Positions 1-8,146 of a stretch of DNA of 64,000 nt are shown here, piece by piece; position 1 is the first letter of the stretch; each line of letters starts with the position of its first letter. The notes beneath the pieces are model-generated. The model was not told the origin of the DNA. It worked only from the letters and a program-made list of their open reading frames with translations, and did not search any database. Position numbers and translations under genes: made by a program. Source of the DNA: Jejuia sp049889775 (GTDB lineage: Bacteria > Bacteroidota > Bacteroidia > Flavobacteriales > Flavobacteriaceae); NCBI GenBank assembly GCA_049889775.1, contig JBMHCT010000018.1:175128-239127 (forward strand), read 5' to 3'.

Positions 1-1053
1 TTCCAAGTCCTGAGCATTTAGAATTTCAGTCAACACATGCGACTTTTGATTACTACCACTCTGGCAAGCGCTACCCTTAGAACAAGCAATTCCCTTTAAA
101 TCTAATTGAAATAAAAACATGGCAGATTTATTCGAGGCAATTGGTAATCTTGCGTTAATTAAAGTATATGTACTACGTTCTAAATCTTCTGAAAGCCCAT
201 TAAACTCAATATCGGGTATGGCGTTTCTTAGTTGATCGATGAAATAGTGTTTCAAACCCTTTAAATAAGCTATCTCATTTTCCAAATTTGCATTGGCTAG
301 TACTAAAGCTTTTTCAAGACCTACAATATTATGAACACTCTCTGTTCCAGCTCTTAAACCACGCTCCTGCTCTCCACCAAAAATTAAAGGTTTTAATCCG
401 CTATCTTTTCTAATAAATGCAAAACCAACCCCCTTAGGACCATGAAATTTGTGAGCACTTGCAGCCAAAAAATCTACTTGTATCGCCTGTAAGTCTAGGT
501 TATAATGCCCAATGGATTGTACAGCATCAGAATGAAACAATGCATTATTGGCTTTACATAAGTCAGCAACTCGTTTAATGTCTAAAATATTACCAATTTC
601 ATTGTTTACGTGCATTAAACTCACCAAAATGTTAGAGTTTCCGTCTAAAACAGATTCTAACTCCCCATAATCAATATTGCCAAAACTATCTAAGCTTAAA
701 TAGGTTATGGTAATGCCATATTCTTTTTCAAGTTCTTGTACAGTGTGTAGCACCGCATGATGCTCTATTTTTGTGGTAACAATTTGTTTAACACCTAAGT
801 CTCTTACCGTACTTCTTAACACAAGATTGTCAGCCTCGGTACCTCCAGAAGTAAAAATTATTTCTCCAGCTGAAACATTTAAAGCATTAGCAATTGTTTT
901 TCTAGCCGATTCAATTAGTGATTTTGAAGCCCTACCAATGTTATATGAAGATGATGCATTTCCATAATTATGCTTCATGGTTTCTGTCATTACAGAAATC
1001 ACCTCATCACGCATTTTTGTTGTGGCCGCATTATCAAAATAAACAGCTTTCAT
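1..1053 (-). CDS. Cysteine desulfurase (NifS/IscS-like), 3' part missing
   Basis: A PLP-dependent enzyme that removes sulfur from cysteine for Fe-S cluster and thio-cofactor assembly. The product begins MKAVYFDNAATT, the usual start of the family. Visible family marks are the PLP-binding lysine in SAHKFHGPKG and the mobile catalytic-cysteine loop GSACQSGS near the visible end. About 351 codons are inside the window and the frame is still open at the left edge, so only the last few dozen residues are missing; the family is usually 380-400 residues. It is the only minus-strand gene before the divergent lipoprotein gene, with about 95 bp between the two starts. Assignment to the class V aminotransferase fold is secure. 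Which Fe-S or thiolation pathway it feeds cannot be told. Confidence 0.93.
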   Translation of the reverse strand, partial: MKAVYFDNAATTKMRDEVISVMTETMKHNYGNASSSYNIGRASKSLIESARKTIANALNVSAGEIIFTSGGTEADNLVLRSTVRDLGVKQIVTTKIEHHAVLHTVQELEKEYGITITYLSLDSFGNIDYGELESVLDGNSNILVSLMHVNNEIGNILDIKRVADLCKANNALFHSDAVQSIGHYNLDLQAIQVDFLAASAHKFHGPKGVGFAFIRKDSGLKPLIFGGEQERGLRAGTESVHNIVGLEKALVLANANLENEIAYLKGLKHYFIDQLRNAIPDIEFNGLSEDLERSTYTLINARLPIASNKSAMFLFQLDLKGIACSKGSACQSGSNQKSHVLTEILNAQDLE

Positions 1054-1126
1054 ACTAGAAAATTTTAAACAAAAATACTTCAAATAAAATTATTATTAAT
1101 ACACTTCGTTATATATGCAATTCTAT

Positions 1127-1134
1127 TATTTTTG
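1127..1134 (+). promoter_or_regulatory. Putative -7 promoter box of the calcium-motif lipoprotein gene
   Basis: TATTTTTG matches the Bacteroidota -7 consensus TAnnTTTG exactly and lies 15 bp before the ATG at 1150. No clean -33 TTG is seen, only TTCG near 1105. The box overlaps the TTG at 1132, which argues against that codon as the start. Confidence 0.4.
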
Positions 1135-1149
1135 CTTAAAATAAATGCA

Positions 1150-2079
1150 ATGAAACGTTTTTGTTTAGTAGTACTTTTTGGGTGTTTTTTTTGTGTCAAT
1201 TCGTGTAATGACGGTGATGTTATAGATTTTGAATTTGATTTTGAAGACACCTTTAGATCATGTGGAGAGTCTAATATCTTATTGTTTAAAACAAAAGAAG
1301 ATCCAACTGAAACTGTATCCGTAGCTATTGAAGGTTTTACTGTTGAAGATATTTTTAAAACAGATAGCACGGATATAATTGCTACTATTGAAAAAACTGG
1401 TGTTTTTACTTATAGAACATATAACAGACTTGATCTTCCAGATGATACAGATTTGTTTTGTAATAATCTTCCACCCGCCAATCTTAATATCACACTTGAC
1501 GAATCTAGTGATGCCAAAGCAACTATAATTAGAAGTTTAATTGAAGACGATAATGATGGTATTCCTGCAGAATTCGAAAACCAAGATCCTAACGGGGATG
1601 GTGATTTTAGTGATGCACAAGATACTGACGGAGATGGCATACCCGATTACTTAGATGCAGATGATGATGGTGACAATGTGTTGACTTCAAGCGAAAATGT
1701 TGATCCTGATAATGATGATAATCCAGCAGATGCCCAAGATACTGACGGTGATGGTACTCCAGATTATCTTGATCCTGACGACGATGGTGATGGTGTTTTA
1801 ACTCGAGATGAAGAAAATGATACCCAAAATCAAAATCCACAAGATGATGTTTCAAATAGTGTTCTTGGAATTGCAGACTATTTAAATGAAAATGTAAATT
1901 TACCAGGTGAACCTGCAACCGCTTACAGGCCGCATACCATTAATCAAATTTATATAGTAAGACTAATTGTTGAAGAGATTGATATTAGTTTCTTATCGCA
2001 GGATATTTTTGATTTTGGGACGTTAACGGGAGCCAGTCAATTATCAGGCATAAGAACTGTTACTCCAGATTTTCCTTAA
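1150..2079 (+). CDS. Lipoprotein with thrombospondin-type-3 calcium repeats
   Basis: A predicted envelope lipoprotein of 309 residues. I start it at ATG 1150, because the N-terminus MKRFCLVVLFGCFFCVNSC is then a standard SPII signal with lipobox VNSC, and the putative promoter box covers the earlier TTG. Residues of roughly 125-230 carry acidic repeats of the type DxDGDGIPDYLD and DxDDDGDGV, the thrombospondin type 3/EF-hand-like calcium-binding pattern common in outer membrane proteins of Bacteroidota. The flanking N- and C-terminal regions show no family I recognise. The gene overlaps the convergent Smr gene by 4 bp at the stop codons. Surface location and calcium binding are inferred; no enzymatic role is visible. 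Confidence 0.85.
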   Translation: MKRFCLVVLFGCFFCVNSCNDGDVIDFEFDFEDTFRSCGESNILLFKTKEDPTETVSVAIEGFTVEDIFKTDSTDIIATIEKTGVFTYRTYNRLDLPDDTDLFCNNLPPANLNITLDESSDAKATIIRSLIEDDNDGIPAEFENQDPNGDGDFSDAQDTDGDGIPDYLDADDDGDNVLTSSENVDPDNDDNPADAQDTDGDGTPDYLDPDDDGDGVLTRDEENDTQNQNPQDDVSNSVLGIADYLNENVNLPGEPATAYRPHTINQIYIVRLIVEEIDISFLSQDIFDFGTLTGASQLSGIRTVTPDFP

Positions 2080-2627
2080 ATTTTATTCTGATAAATATAA
2101 ACTTCGGTTGCGCCCAAACCATATTTGTGATAGTTAGCATCATAATACTTTATATTGTCGTAACGCCTAAATAATGTTTCTAGCTCCATTCTAAGTACGC
2201 CTTCACCTACGCCATGAATAAATACAATTCTTTGAATACGTTTTACAATAGCAAAATCTAACTTTCGTTTGGCTGTGTCTATTTGTAAATTGAGCATGTC
2301 ATAATTAGTCATGCCTTTAGAAGAATTCACTAATTGATGAATATGCAAATCAACCTCCATTACTGGTCTAACCCTTTCTTTCTTGGTTTTCTTTGTAGAA
2401 TTCTTCTTTGTGACTTTAGATTTTAAGAAGTCTTTATTCTTTGAAAAACTCGAAATACTTTTTATGATATCATCAGAATGTGAATTATGAACTAATTCAG
2501 TTGGAACAAAACTAAGTTGAAACCCATCAGTAGTTTCAATAACTACTTCACCATTTGAAATCTTTACTATACTTCCTGAAATATCTTCGTCTAAAACAGC
2601 AACAGTATCTCCGACCTTAAACTTCAT
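2076..2627 (-). CDS. Smr-domain protein (DUF2027-type)
   Basis: A 183-residue cytoplasmic protein. The N-terminal 50 residues look like a small beta-barrel (MKFKVGDTVAVLDE...GEVVIETTDGFQLSFVP). A lysine-rich linker (about 75-90) follows, and the C-terminal 90 residues form an Smr domain with the hallmark LHIHQL and FIHGVGEGVLR motifs. Smr domains bind branched or structured nucleic acids and some are nucleases; the HGxGxG motif is intact here. Longer relatives with this architecture are annotated as MutS2-like or DUF2027 proteins. It is 6 bp upstream of nothing on its strand but lies 6 bp after the small membrane gene, so the two are likely co-transcribed. The nucleic-acid substrate is unknown. 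Confidence 0.85.
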   Translation of the reverse strand: MKFKVGDTVAVLDEDISGSIVKISNGEVVIETTDGFQLSFVPTELVHNSHSDDIIKSISSFSKNKDFLKSKVTKKNSTKKTKKERVRPVMEVDLHIHQLVNSSKGMTNYDMLNLQIDTAKRKLDFAIVKRIQRIVFIHGVGEGVLRMELETLFRRYDNIKYYDANYHKYGLGATEVYIYQNKI

Positions 2628-2633
2628 AGACTT

Positions 2634-2822
2634 TTAGCTGAGTTCATCATTTTCATCTTCCGACTGATGTTTACTAGGAATTATTCTTGCTATTCTATAA
2701 ACACCCAACATGAGTACTACAATACCAGTAATTAACACAAATTGATTTTGGCTTTCTGATACTTGGGCATAAACAGCAATAACAGCCCCAACAATAATTA
2801 AGATGTAGTTTAGGTATTTCAT
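2634..2822 (-). CDS. Small two-helix membrane protein
   Basis: A 62-residue protein with two hydrophobic helices (about residues 4-20 and 27-45), a basic loop after the second helix and a very acidic C-terminal tail (EDENDELS). I recognise no named family; small proteins of this shape are common next to housekeeping genes in flavobacteria. It is probably the first gene of a two-gene unit with the Smr gene (6 bp gap), and a -7 box match is found 22 bp upstream. The coding call rests on the clean start, the tight operon spacing and the membrane-like composition. Confidence 0.7.
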   Translation of the reverse strand: MKYLNYILIIVGAVIAVYAQVSESQNQFVLITGIVVLMLGVYRIARIIPSKHQSEDENDELS

Positions 2823-2843
2823 AGAATTATACTAGTGTCAAAA

Positions 2844-2851
2844 CAAATTTA
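2844..2851 (-). promoter_or_regulatory. Putative -7 box for the small membrane protein/Smr operon
   Basis: Read on the minus strand this is TAAATTTG, an exact TAnnTTTG match 22 bp before the start at 2822. A TTTG at 2875-2878 lies 23 bp further upstream, slightly wider than the usual -33/-7 spacing. Confidence 0.45.
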
Positions 2852-2941
2852 CGTGAAAAAATAGACAGAGCGCACAAATAAATTTTAATACATATTTAGC
2901 ATTCGTTATATTTATGAGCGTTTTAATCATACAATTGAAAT

Positions 2942-3241
2942 ATGCTTGCAACAAGTAAACTTGAAGAATACATGCTACCTTGCCTAAATAAAAAATTATT
3001 TGGTATTGAATGTATGGGTTGCGGCCTACAACGCAGTTTATCTCTTATTCTGCATGGTGAATTTATTGCAGCTTTTAAAATGTATCCTGCTATTTATACA
3101 TTAGTACTTTTGGCTGCGGTTGTTATTACAAACACCATTAAACCATTTAAACAGGGTTATAAATTAATAGTAATACTTGGCGTTTTAAGTACACTTATCA
3201 TGATTACAAGTTTCTTTTTAAAAATATTCTTAATTAAATAA
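2942..3241 (+). CDS. DUF2752 membrane protein
   Basis: A 99-residue protein with the DUF2752 signature: a cysteine-rich N-terminus (MLPCLNKKLFGIECMGCGLQRS) followed by two or three transmembrane helices. The MGCGLQRS segment is the family's C-x-x-C-G-x-x-R motif, with the usual proline replaced by methionine. The function of the family is unknown; it is widespread in Bacteroidota as short inner-membrane proteins. The gene lies 6 bp before the DUF4190 gene and is probably co-transcribed with it. An internal ATG ten codons later would also give a complete domain. Confidence 0.85.
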   Translation: MLATSKLEEYMLPCLNKKLFGIECMGCGLQRSLSLILHGEFIAAFKMYPAIYTLVLLAAVVITNTIKPFKQGYKLIVILGVLSTLIMITSFFLKIFLIK

Positions 3242-3247
3242 ATACAA

Positions 3248-3580
3248 ATGGAACAACAAAAACTACCTAATTCAACCTTAATCTTGGTATTCGGAATACT
3301 TTCAATCCTTACATGCTGTTGCTATGGAATAGTTGGCTTAATACTTGGAATTGTGGCAATTGTGCTTGCTAAAAAGGCAACAAAAGTTTATGCGGCAGAC
3401 CCTGATGCATACTCGGGTTTTCAAAATGTAAAGACTGGTAAAGTTTTAGGAATTATTGGGATTATTTTAAGTGGCATTTATCTTCTATTTTCAATTTGGG
3501 CTGTAGCCACTTTCGGATTTGAAACTCTTCAAGATCAGGAATTGATGCAGGAAAAGATTCAGGAAATGATGGGTCAATAA
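3248..3580 (+). CDS. DUF4190-like CCC-motif membrane protein
   Basis: A 110-residue protein with two long hydrophobic stretches (about 8-40 and 66-90), a CCC cluster in the first helix, and glycine-rich packing motifs of the DUF4190 type (GIVGLILGIVAIVLAKKA). The loop contains a YSGFQNVKTGKVLGIIG segment typical of flavobacterial members. The C-terminus is short and glutamate/glutamine rich. It is the last gene of the pair with DUF2752 and is followed directly by an intrinsic terminator. The biochemical role is unknown. Confidence 0.82.
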   Translation: MEQQKLPNSTLILVFGILSILTCCCYGIVGLILGIVAIVLAKKATKVYAADPDAYSGFQNVKTGKVLGIIGIILSGIYLLFSIWAVATFGFETLQDQELMQEKIQEMMGQ

Positions 3581-3608
3581 AAATTTGGCTTAAAAATATT
3601 TAATTAAA

Positions 3609-3642
3609 AAGCCTTAAAACATAAAGTTTTAAGGCTTTTTTT
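3609..3642. terminator. Bidirectional intrinsic terminator
   Basis: A 12-bp perfect stem (AAGCCTTAAAAC / GTTTTAAGGCTT) with a 5-base loop is flanked by A-rich and T-rich runs on both sides. It can end the DUF2752-DUF4190 transcript on the plus strand and the tRNA transcript on the minus strand. Confidence 0.85.
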
Positions 3643-3646
3643 AATG

Positions 3647-3721
3647 TCGGGGTGGCAGGATTCGAACCTGCGACCTCCGCGTCCCAAACGCGGCGCGATA
3701 ACCGGGCTACGCTACACCCCG
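3647..3721 (-). tRNA. tRNA-Pro (anticodon UGG)
   Basis: The minus strand folds as a complete cloverleaf of 75 nt: acceptor CGGGGTG/CACCCCG, anticodon stem CCGCG/CGCGG around the loop TTTGGGA (anticodon TGG), and T arm GCAGG-TTCGAAT-CCTGC, with discriminator A. CCA is not encoded. It is probably the second gene of a tRNA-Ser/tRNA-Pro pair read leftwards. Confidence 0.96.
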
Positions 3722-3733
3722 GGCTGAGCGTTT

Positions 3734-3757
3734 AAAAAATGTATAATAGACATTTTT
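3734..3757 (-). terminator. Weak AT-rich hairpin between the two tRNA genes
   Basis: AAAAATGT and ACATTTTT form an 8-bp stem with a 7-base loop, followed by six T on the minus strand. It could terminate or punctuate processing of the tRNA-Ser transcript before tRNA-Pro. A second stem, CCAGCT-GACA-AGCTGG (3768-3783), lies beside it without a T run. Confidence 0.3.
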
Positions 3758-3802
3758 AGCGAAAGAGCCAGCTGACAAGCTGGAATTTCTAAACAACCCT
3801 TG

Positions 3803-3886
3803 CGGAGAGACCGGGATTCGAACCCGGGCAACACTTACGCGTTGACAGATTAGCAATCTGCTCCATTACCACTCTGGCACCTCTCC
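3803..3886 (-). tRNA. tRNA-Ser (anticodon GCU)
   Basis: The minus strand gives an 84-nt class II tRNA: acceptor GGAGAGG pairing with TCTCTCC, anticodon loop TTGCTAA (anticodon GCT), a long variable arm CAACGCGTAAGTGTTG, and T arm CCGGG-TTCGAAT-CCCGG. The long variable arm fits serine. CCA is not encoded. Confidence 0.96.
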
Positions 3887-3980
3887 TAAATTCTATAAGA
3901 ACTTTGCAATAGAAATTGCGGATGCAAATGTAATTTAAACATTATAAGAACGCAACTATTTATTTATTTTTTTGGAAAAA

Positions 3981-6029
3981 TTATTCGGGGTATTCTATGC
4001 GTAAATGGTAAATATTTGCAAGCTTGTGTTTTAGTACTTTTTTAATGGACTGAATCTCCTTAAACGTAATATTGGCATTTAAAAATTGCTCTTCCTCAAT
4101 CTGTTTATTGATAATATTTTCAACGAAATCATCTATTTTGGTTGAAGTAGGATTTTTTAAACTTTTAGAGGCCGCTTCTACACTATCGCACATCATTAGT
4201 ATTGCGGTTTCTTTACTAAATGGTTTTGGACCAGGGTATCTAAAATCTTCTGCGTTTACCTCTTCATCTAATTCCTTCGCCTTTCTATAAAAATAATATA
4301 CCACACTTGTACCGTGGTGCGTTCTAATAAAATCAATTACACGATCTGGCAGTTTGTTTTTCTTAGCTATTTCTATACCATGAATTACATGATCTACAAT
4401 AATCCTAGCACTCTCTCTAGGTAACAAATCATCATGCGGATTTATACCGGTGGACTGATTTTCGGTAAAATAATTAGGCACTACCATTTTACCTATATCA
4501 TGATACAATGCGCCCACTCTAACTAACATAGCATTAGCTCCTATTTCATTGGCAGAAGCTTCTGCTAGATTCGCTACATTTAAGGCATGGTGGAATGTTC
4601 CTGGAGAGACATTGGACAACTCTTTGAGTAGTTTAGTGTTTGTATCTGAAAGCTCTAAAAGAGACACGTCAGACACCAAGCCAAAGAGTTTTTCATAGGC
4701 ATATATTAATGGTTGTACGAATAACGTAGCTAATCCACATAAAATAAAAAACAAAAATGTATGCCAATCAATGGTTTCAATGCTTCCTTCGTGAATTACA
4801 AAAAATGCAAAATAAGCTACTATATAAATTAACGTAATCTGACCTACTGAAATAAATAAATTAGCTCGTTTGTACAACTCCGAAACCGTAAGTATGGTTA
4901 CAATGCCTGCAAGAATTTGCAAGAACATATATTCATAACTATTTGGTACGATAGACCCTAAAAGCAATACTGTAATCACATGCGCAAACATGCCCAATCT
5001 GGCATCAAAAAAGGCCTTTAATACAAGTGGTAAAACACATAATGGTACAACATATAAATATTCTGAATTGTAATTTACCACCATGGTCGTGATAAATACC
5101 ATTAGCAAAATATTGAAGAATATGAATGTCACTTTGGTATTGTTCTCAAATACCTCAATTCTATATTTCCGAAGAAACAATAATAGCATCAAAAGTGCCA
5201 ATGCTACTAAAAGCGTATAGGCAAACAAAATCCAATTGTAATTAGACTCGTTCCAAACCTGCGATTCGTATTCAGATTGTAATGATTTTAACTTTTGAAA
5301 CTTGTCGCCTTCAACCACCTCTCCTTTGGAGATGATTAACGTTCCTTTTTCAACACTACCTCTTGTATATGAAATTTTTCCAAGTTCATCTTTAATTACT
5401 TTTTCGGTTAAAGATTTATTATAGCTTAAATTGGGTTCAACTATATCAAAAAATAAGGACGTTAAAGTATTAGCGTATTCCTCTAAACCAGCATTGATGA
5501 ATTTTTTCTCAATGATAGATTTCACCTCCTCCTGCTCTATCAGATTGCCATACGTTGTATTCTGTTTTTTAATATTTCCGCTAAGGGTAACCACCAACTT
5601 TCGTGCTTCAAACTCATAATCATCTACCAAAACACCAAAATCATAAAGGCTTTGTAGTATGCCTCTACCCTTTTCTTTTATGTTATTTTTCTGTACCGAA
5701 GAAAGTGAGTCCGTAAATACACTTGAAAATTTAGTGTCATACGATCTTAGTACTTTTAGTGGAACGCTTTTATCTATATTAAAATACAATGGCGTTTGCT
5801 CTCGTATCGCTTGCTTTTCAACTGTAATTTCGGCATCAGACTTTTTAATGGCAAAATCAAATGGTGCTAGTAAATTTTCAGACTGCCAAGGTTTTCCGCG
5901 TTCAAAACTATACTTAAATTTTCCACTTTTGGGGAATAAATACACAATAAGAAACGTAGTAGTTACAAACAATAAGACTTTGTAAATCAAGGAGTGATTT
6001 CGGTAAAGCTTATTTATGAAGTCTTTCAT
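3981..6029 (-). CDS. 7TM-HD phosphohydrolase (PgpH/YqfF type)
   Basis: A 682-residue membrane protein in the order expected for the 7TM receptor-HD family: an N-terminal membrane anchor (about 16-33), a 230-residue extracytoplasmic 7TMR-HDED region, about seven membrane helices (about 263-450), and a C-terminal HD domain with FHHALNVANLAE, ALYHDIGKM, DHVIHGIEIA and RTHHGT metal-site motifs. In Listeria the homologue PgpH hydrolyses cyclic di-AMP, so a role in c-di-AMP turnover is likely by homology. All HD metal ligands appear present. It is a single gene between the tRNAs and the divergent thiolase. A -7 box match lies 20 bp upstream, giving a short leader. Confidence 0.9.
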   Translation of the reverse strand: MKDFINKLYRNHSLIYKVLLFVTTTFLIVYLFPKSGKFKYSFERGKPWQSENLLAPFDFAIKKSDAEITVEKQAIREQTPLYFNIDKSVPLKVLRSYDTKFSSVFTDSLSSVQKNNIKEKGRGILQSLYDFGVLVDDYEFEARKLVVTLSGNIKKQNTTYGNLIEQEEVKSIIEKKFINAGLEEYANTLTSLFFDIVEPNLSYNKSLTEKVIKDELGKISYTRGSVEKGTLIISKGEVVEGDKFQKLKSLQSEYESQVWNESNYNWILFAYTLLVALALLMLLLFLRKYRIEVFENNTKVTFIFFNILLMVFITTMVVNYNSEYLYVVPLCVLPLVLKAFFDARLGMFAHVITVLLLGSIVPNSYEYMFLQILAGIVTILTVSELYKRANLFISVGQITLIYIVAYFAFFVIHEGSIETIDWHTFLFFILCGLATLFVQPLIYAYEKLFGLVSDVSLLELSDTNTKLLKELSNVSPGTFHHALNVANLAEASANEIGANAMLVRVGALYHDIGKMVVPNYFTENQSTGINPHDDLLPRESARIIVDHVIHGIEIAKKNKLPDRVIDFIRTHHGTSVVYYFYRKAKELDEEVNAEDFRYPGPKPFSKETAILMMCDSVEAASKSLKNPTSTKIDDFVENIINKQIEEEQFLNANITFKEIQSIKKVLKHKLANIYHLRIEYPE

Positions 6030-6048
6030 ACAATGAAGATAATATTTT

Positions 6049-6056
6049 CAAATGTA
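6049..6056 (-). promoter_or_regulatory. Putative -7 box for the 7TM-HD gene
   Basis: The minus strand reads TACATTTG, an exact TAnnTTTG match 20 bp before the ATG at 6029. No clear -33 element is visible. Confidence 0.4.
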
Positions 6057-6146
6057 ATAAATTCTTAGTGTTATCGGGAAACTTGTAATCCCTATTCTAT
6101 CTGTTAAAAATTGATTATTTTCGCCTATATAATTAATGGTAGAATT

Positions 6147-7325
6147 ATGAATTCTGAAGTTGTTATCGTTTCCACCGCAAGAACACCAATTGGAAGTTTT
6201 TTAGGTGCGCTTTCTACAGTTCCTGCAACAAAGCTTGGTGCTATTGCTATTAAAGGCGCTTTAGATAAAATATGTTTAAATCCCAGTTTGGTTGAGGAAG
6301 TTTTTATGGGTAATGTGGTTCAAGCGGGAAATGGACAAGCACCTGCTAGACAAGCTGCTATTGGTGCTGGTATACCTTATACTGTACCTTGTACAACTGT
6401 AAATAAGGTTTGTGCTTCTGGTATGAAGGCAGTGATGCATGCAGCTCAAACCATTTTATTGGGTGATGCAGAAATAGTGGTAGCGGGAGGTATGGAGAAT
6501 ATGAGTTTAATTCCACATTACTTATATGCTAGAACTGGCTCTAAATTTGGCGCTACTACTTTAATTGATGGTATGCAACAGGATGGACTAGTGGATGCAT
6601 ACGACAAAAATGCTATGGGTGTTTGTGCTGATGCTTGTGCAACAGAATATAATTTCTCCAGAGAGGAACAAGACAATTATGCCATTCAATCTTATCAGCG
6701 TTCTGCACATGCCTGGGAAACAGGTAAATTTAAGAATGAAATAGTACCTGTTGAAGTGCCGCAACGCAGAGGTGAACCGATAATTGTTGATACAGATGAA
6801 GAGTTTACCAAAGTAAAACTTGATAAAATACCTACATTAAGACCTGCTTTTACCAAAGAAGGCACAGTTACGGCTGCGAATGCTTCTACTATAAATGATG
6901 GTGCTGGAGCCATGGTGCTTATGAATAAATCTAAAGCCGTAGCTATGGGTTTAACACCGTTGGCTACCATAAAAAGCTATGCAGATGCTGCTCACGAGCC
7001 CAAATGGTTTACTACTGCTCCTGCAAAAGCATTGCCTAAAGCATTAAAAAAAGCTGGAATAACAATTGATGATGTAGACTTTTTTGAGTTTAATGAAGCA
7101 TTTTCAGTGGTTGCCTTAGCAAATATGAAAATTCTAAAACTAACAGATGAGAATGTAAATGTTAATGGTGGTGCGGTTTCATTGGGGCATCCACTTGGGT
7201 GTTCTGGTGTTAGAATTTTAATTACTTTATTAAGTGTACTTGAACAAAATAATGCCAAAATAGGTGCTGCTGCTATTTGTAATGGTGGTGGAGGCGCTTC
7301 TGCAATGGTTATTGAACGCAACTAA
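6147..7325 (+). CDS. Acetyl-CoA C-acetyltransferase (thiolase)
   Basis: A 392-residue type II thiolase that condenses two acetyl-CoA or cleaves beta-ketoacyl-CoA. I choose ATG 6147 because MNSEVVIVSTARTPIG is the family's N-terminus and a TATTTTCG -7-like box (6116-6123) overlaps the longer reading. Active-site elements are complete: nucleophilic Cys89 in VNKVCASGM, NEAFSVV, the histidine in SLGHPLGCSG, and the second cysteine in ICNGGGGAS near the C-terminus. Length and motifs are canonical. It is followed 9 bp later by an NlpC/P60 peptidase gene, probably in the same transcript. Biosynthetic or degradative direction cannot be decided. Confidence 0.95.
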   Translation: MNSEVVIVSTARTPIGSFLGALSTVPATKLGAIAIKGALDKICLNPSLVEEVFMGNVVQAGNGQAPARQAAIGAGIPYTVPCTTVNKVCASGMKAVMHAAQTILLGDAEIVVAGGMENMSLIPHYLYARTGSKFGATTLIDGMQQDGLVDAYDKNAMGVCADACATEYNFSREEQDNYAIQSYQRSAHAWETGKFKNEIVPVEVPQRRGEPIIVDTDEEFTKVKLDKIPTLRPAFTKEGTVTAANASTINDGAGAMVLMNKSKAVAMGLTPLATIKSYADAAHEPKWFTTAPAKALPKALKKAGITIDDVDFFEFNEAFSVVALANMKILKLTDENVNVNGGAVSLGHPLGCSGVRILITLLSVLEQNNAKIGAAAICNGGGGASAMVIERN

Positions 7326-7334
7326 ACTACTTGA

Positions 7335-8084
7335 ATGCGATACGGAATTTGTAATTTAAGTATTGTTCCCCTAAGATTTGAAGCATCCGATAAAAGCGAA
7401 TTGGTGTCTCAAGTACTATACGGCGATATTTTTAAAGTGATTGAGTACCGAAAACAATGGAGTAAAATTCGGCTGGCGTTTGACAAATATGAGGGTTGGA
7501 TTGACAACAAACAATATTTGGAAATTGAGGCGGAAGATTATAAGCAAATACAATCTGAGAACCCAAAGCTATCCCTTGATTTGGTTGAATTTGTTCAGGA
7601 TAAAAAAGAACAGCTTATTCCTATTCAATTGGGTGCAAGTTTAAACGGCTTAAATTTACTTGACCACACATTTGATGGTAATAGCACTACCGAAAAACAG
7701 CCAAAAAGTAATATCATCAAAACGGCATTTTTGTATTTAAACAGTCCATATTTATGGGGTGGAAAAACACCTTTTGGCATTGACTGCTCTGGGTTTACAC
7801 AAATGGTTTATAAATTAAATGGTTATAAATTGTTACGCGATGCATCTCAGCAGGCCACTCAAGGTGAAGCCTTAAGTTTTATTGAAGAAAGTGAACCAGG
7901 AGATTTAGCATTTTTTGATAATGCTGAGGGAAACATTATTCATGTGGGACTAATTATGAAGGACAACTATATTATCCATGCGCATGGAAAGGTTAGAATT
8001 GATAGACTAGACCATTCTGGAATTTATAATATAGACAAGGGTATCCATACGCACAAGTTGCGTGTTATTAAAAAAGTGATCTAA
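7335..8084 (+). CDS. NlpC/P60 (C40) cell-wall peptidase with SH3-like domain
   Basis: A 249-residue protein. Residues 1-60 form a bacterial SH3-like segment (SELVSQVLYGDIFKVIEY...WSKIRLAFDKYEGWID), followed by a linker and a C40 peptidase domain from about residue 125. The catalytic cysteine is in FGIDCSGFTQ, the histidine in NIIHVGLIM and the polar third residue in IIHAHGKVR. Such enzymes cut gamma-D-glutamyl-diaminopimelate bonds in peptidoglycan or cell-wall fragments. No classical signal peptide is visible, which resembles the cytoplasmic muropeptide-recycling YkfC-type enzymes rather than secreted hydrolases. It sits 9 bp after the thiolase gene. Confidence 0.9.
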   Translation: MRYGICNLSIVPLRFEASDKSELVSQVLYGDIFKVIEYRKQWSKIRLAFDKYEGWIDNKQYLEIEAEDYKQIQSENPKLSLDLVEFVQDKKEQLIPIQLGASLNGLNLLDHTFDGNSTTEKQPKSNIIKTAFLYLNSPYLWGGKTPFGIDCSGFTQMVYKLNGYKLLRDASQQATQGEALSFIEESEPGDLAFFDNAEGNIIHVGLIMKDNYIIHAHGKVRIDRLDHSGIYNIDKGIHTHKLRVIKKVI

Positions 8085-8090
8085 AGTTTG

Positions 8091-8146
8091 CGAGATTCTG
8101 AAACAAGTTCAGAATGACAATAAGACTAAGAGTTAGAGAAATCTCG
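8091..8146. repeat. Nested palindrome between convergent genes
   Basis: An inner perfect 8-bp stem ATTCTGAA/TTCAGAAT with loop ACAAG (8095-8115) sits within an outer stem CGAGATT (8091-8097)/AATCTCG (8140-8146). The inner unit resembles short palindromic intergenic repeats seen in Bacteroidota genomes. It lies between convergent genes, may act as a terminator without a T run, and reaches 14 bp into the 3' end of the minus-strand gene. Confidence 0.5.

Noticed and set aside
1607..1918. 103-residue histidine-rich open frame on the minus strand
   Set aside because: It is the complement of the aspartate-rich TSP3 repeats of the lipoprotein gene; the apparent histidine content only mirrors GAT/GAC codons.
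3768..3783. CCAGCT-GACA-AGCTGG hairpin as a terminator or small RNA
   Set aside because: Only 6 bp and no T run; lies in the tRNA spacer, so at most a processing element.
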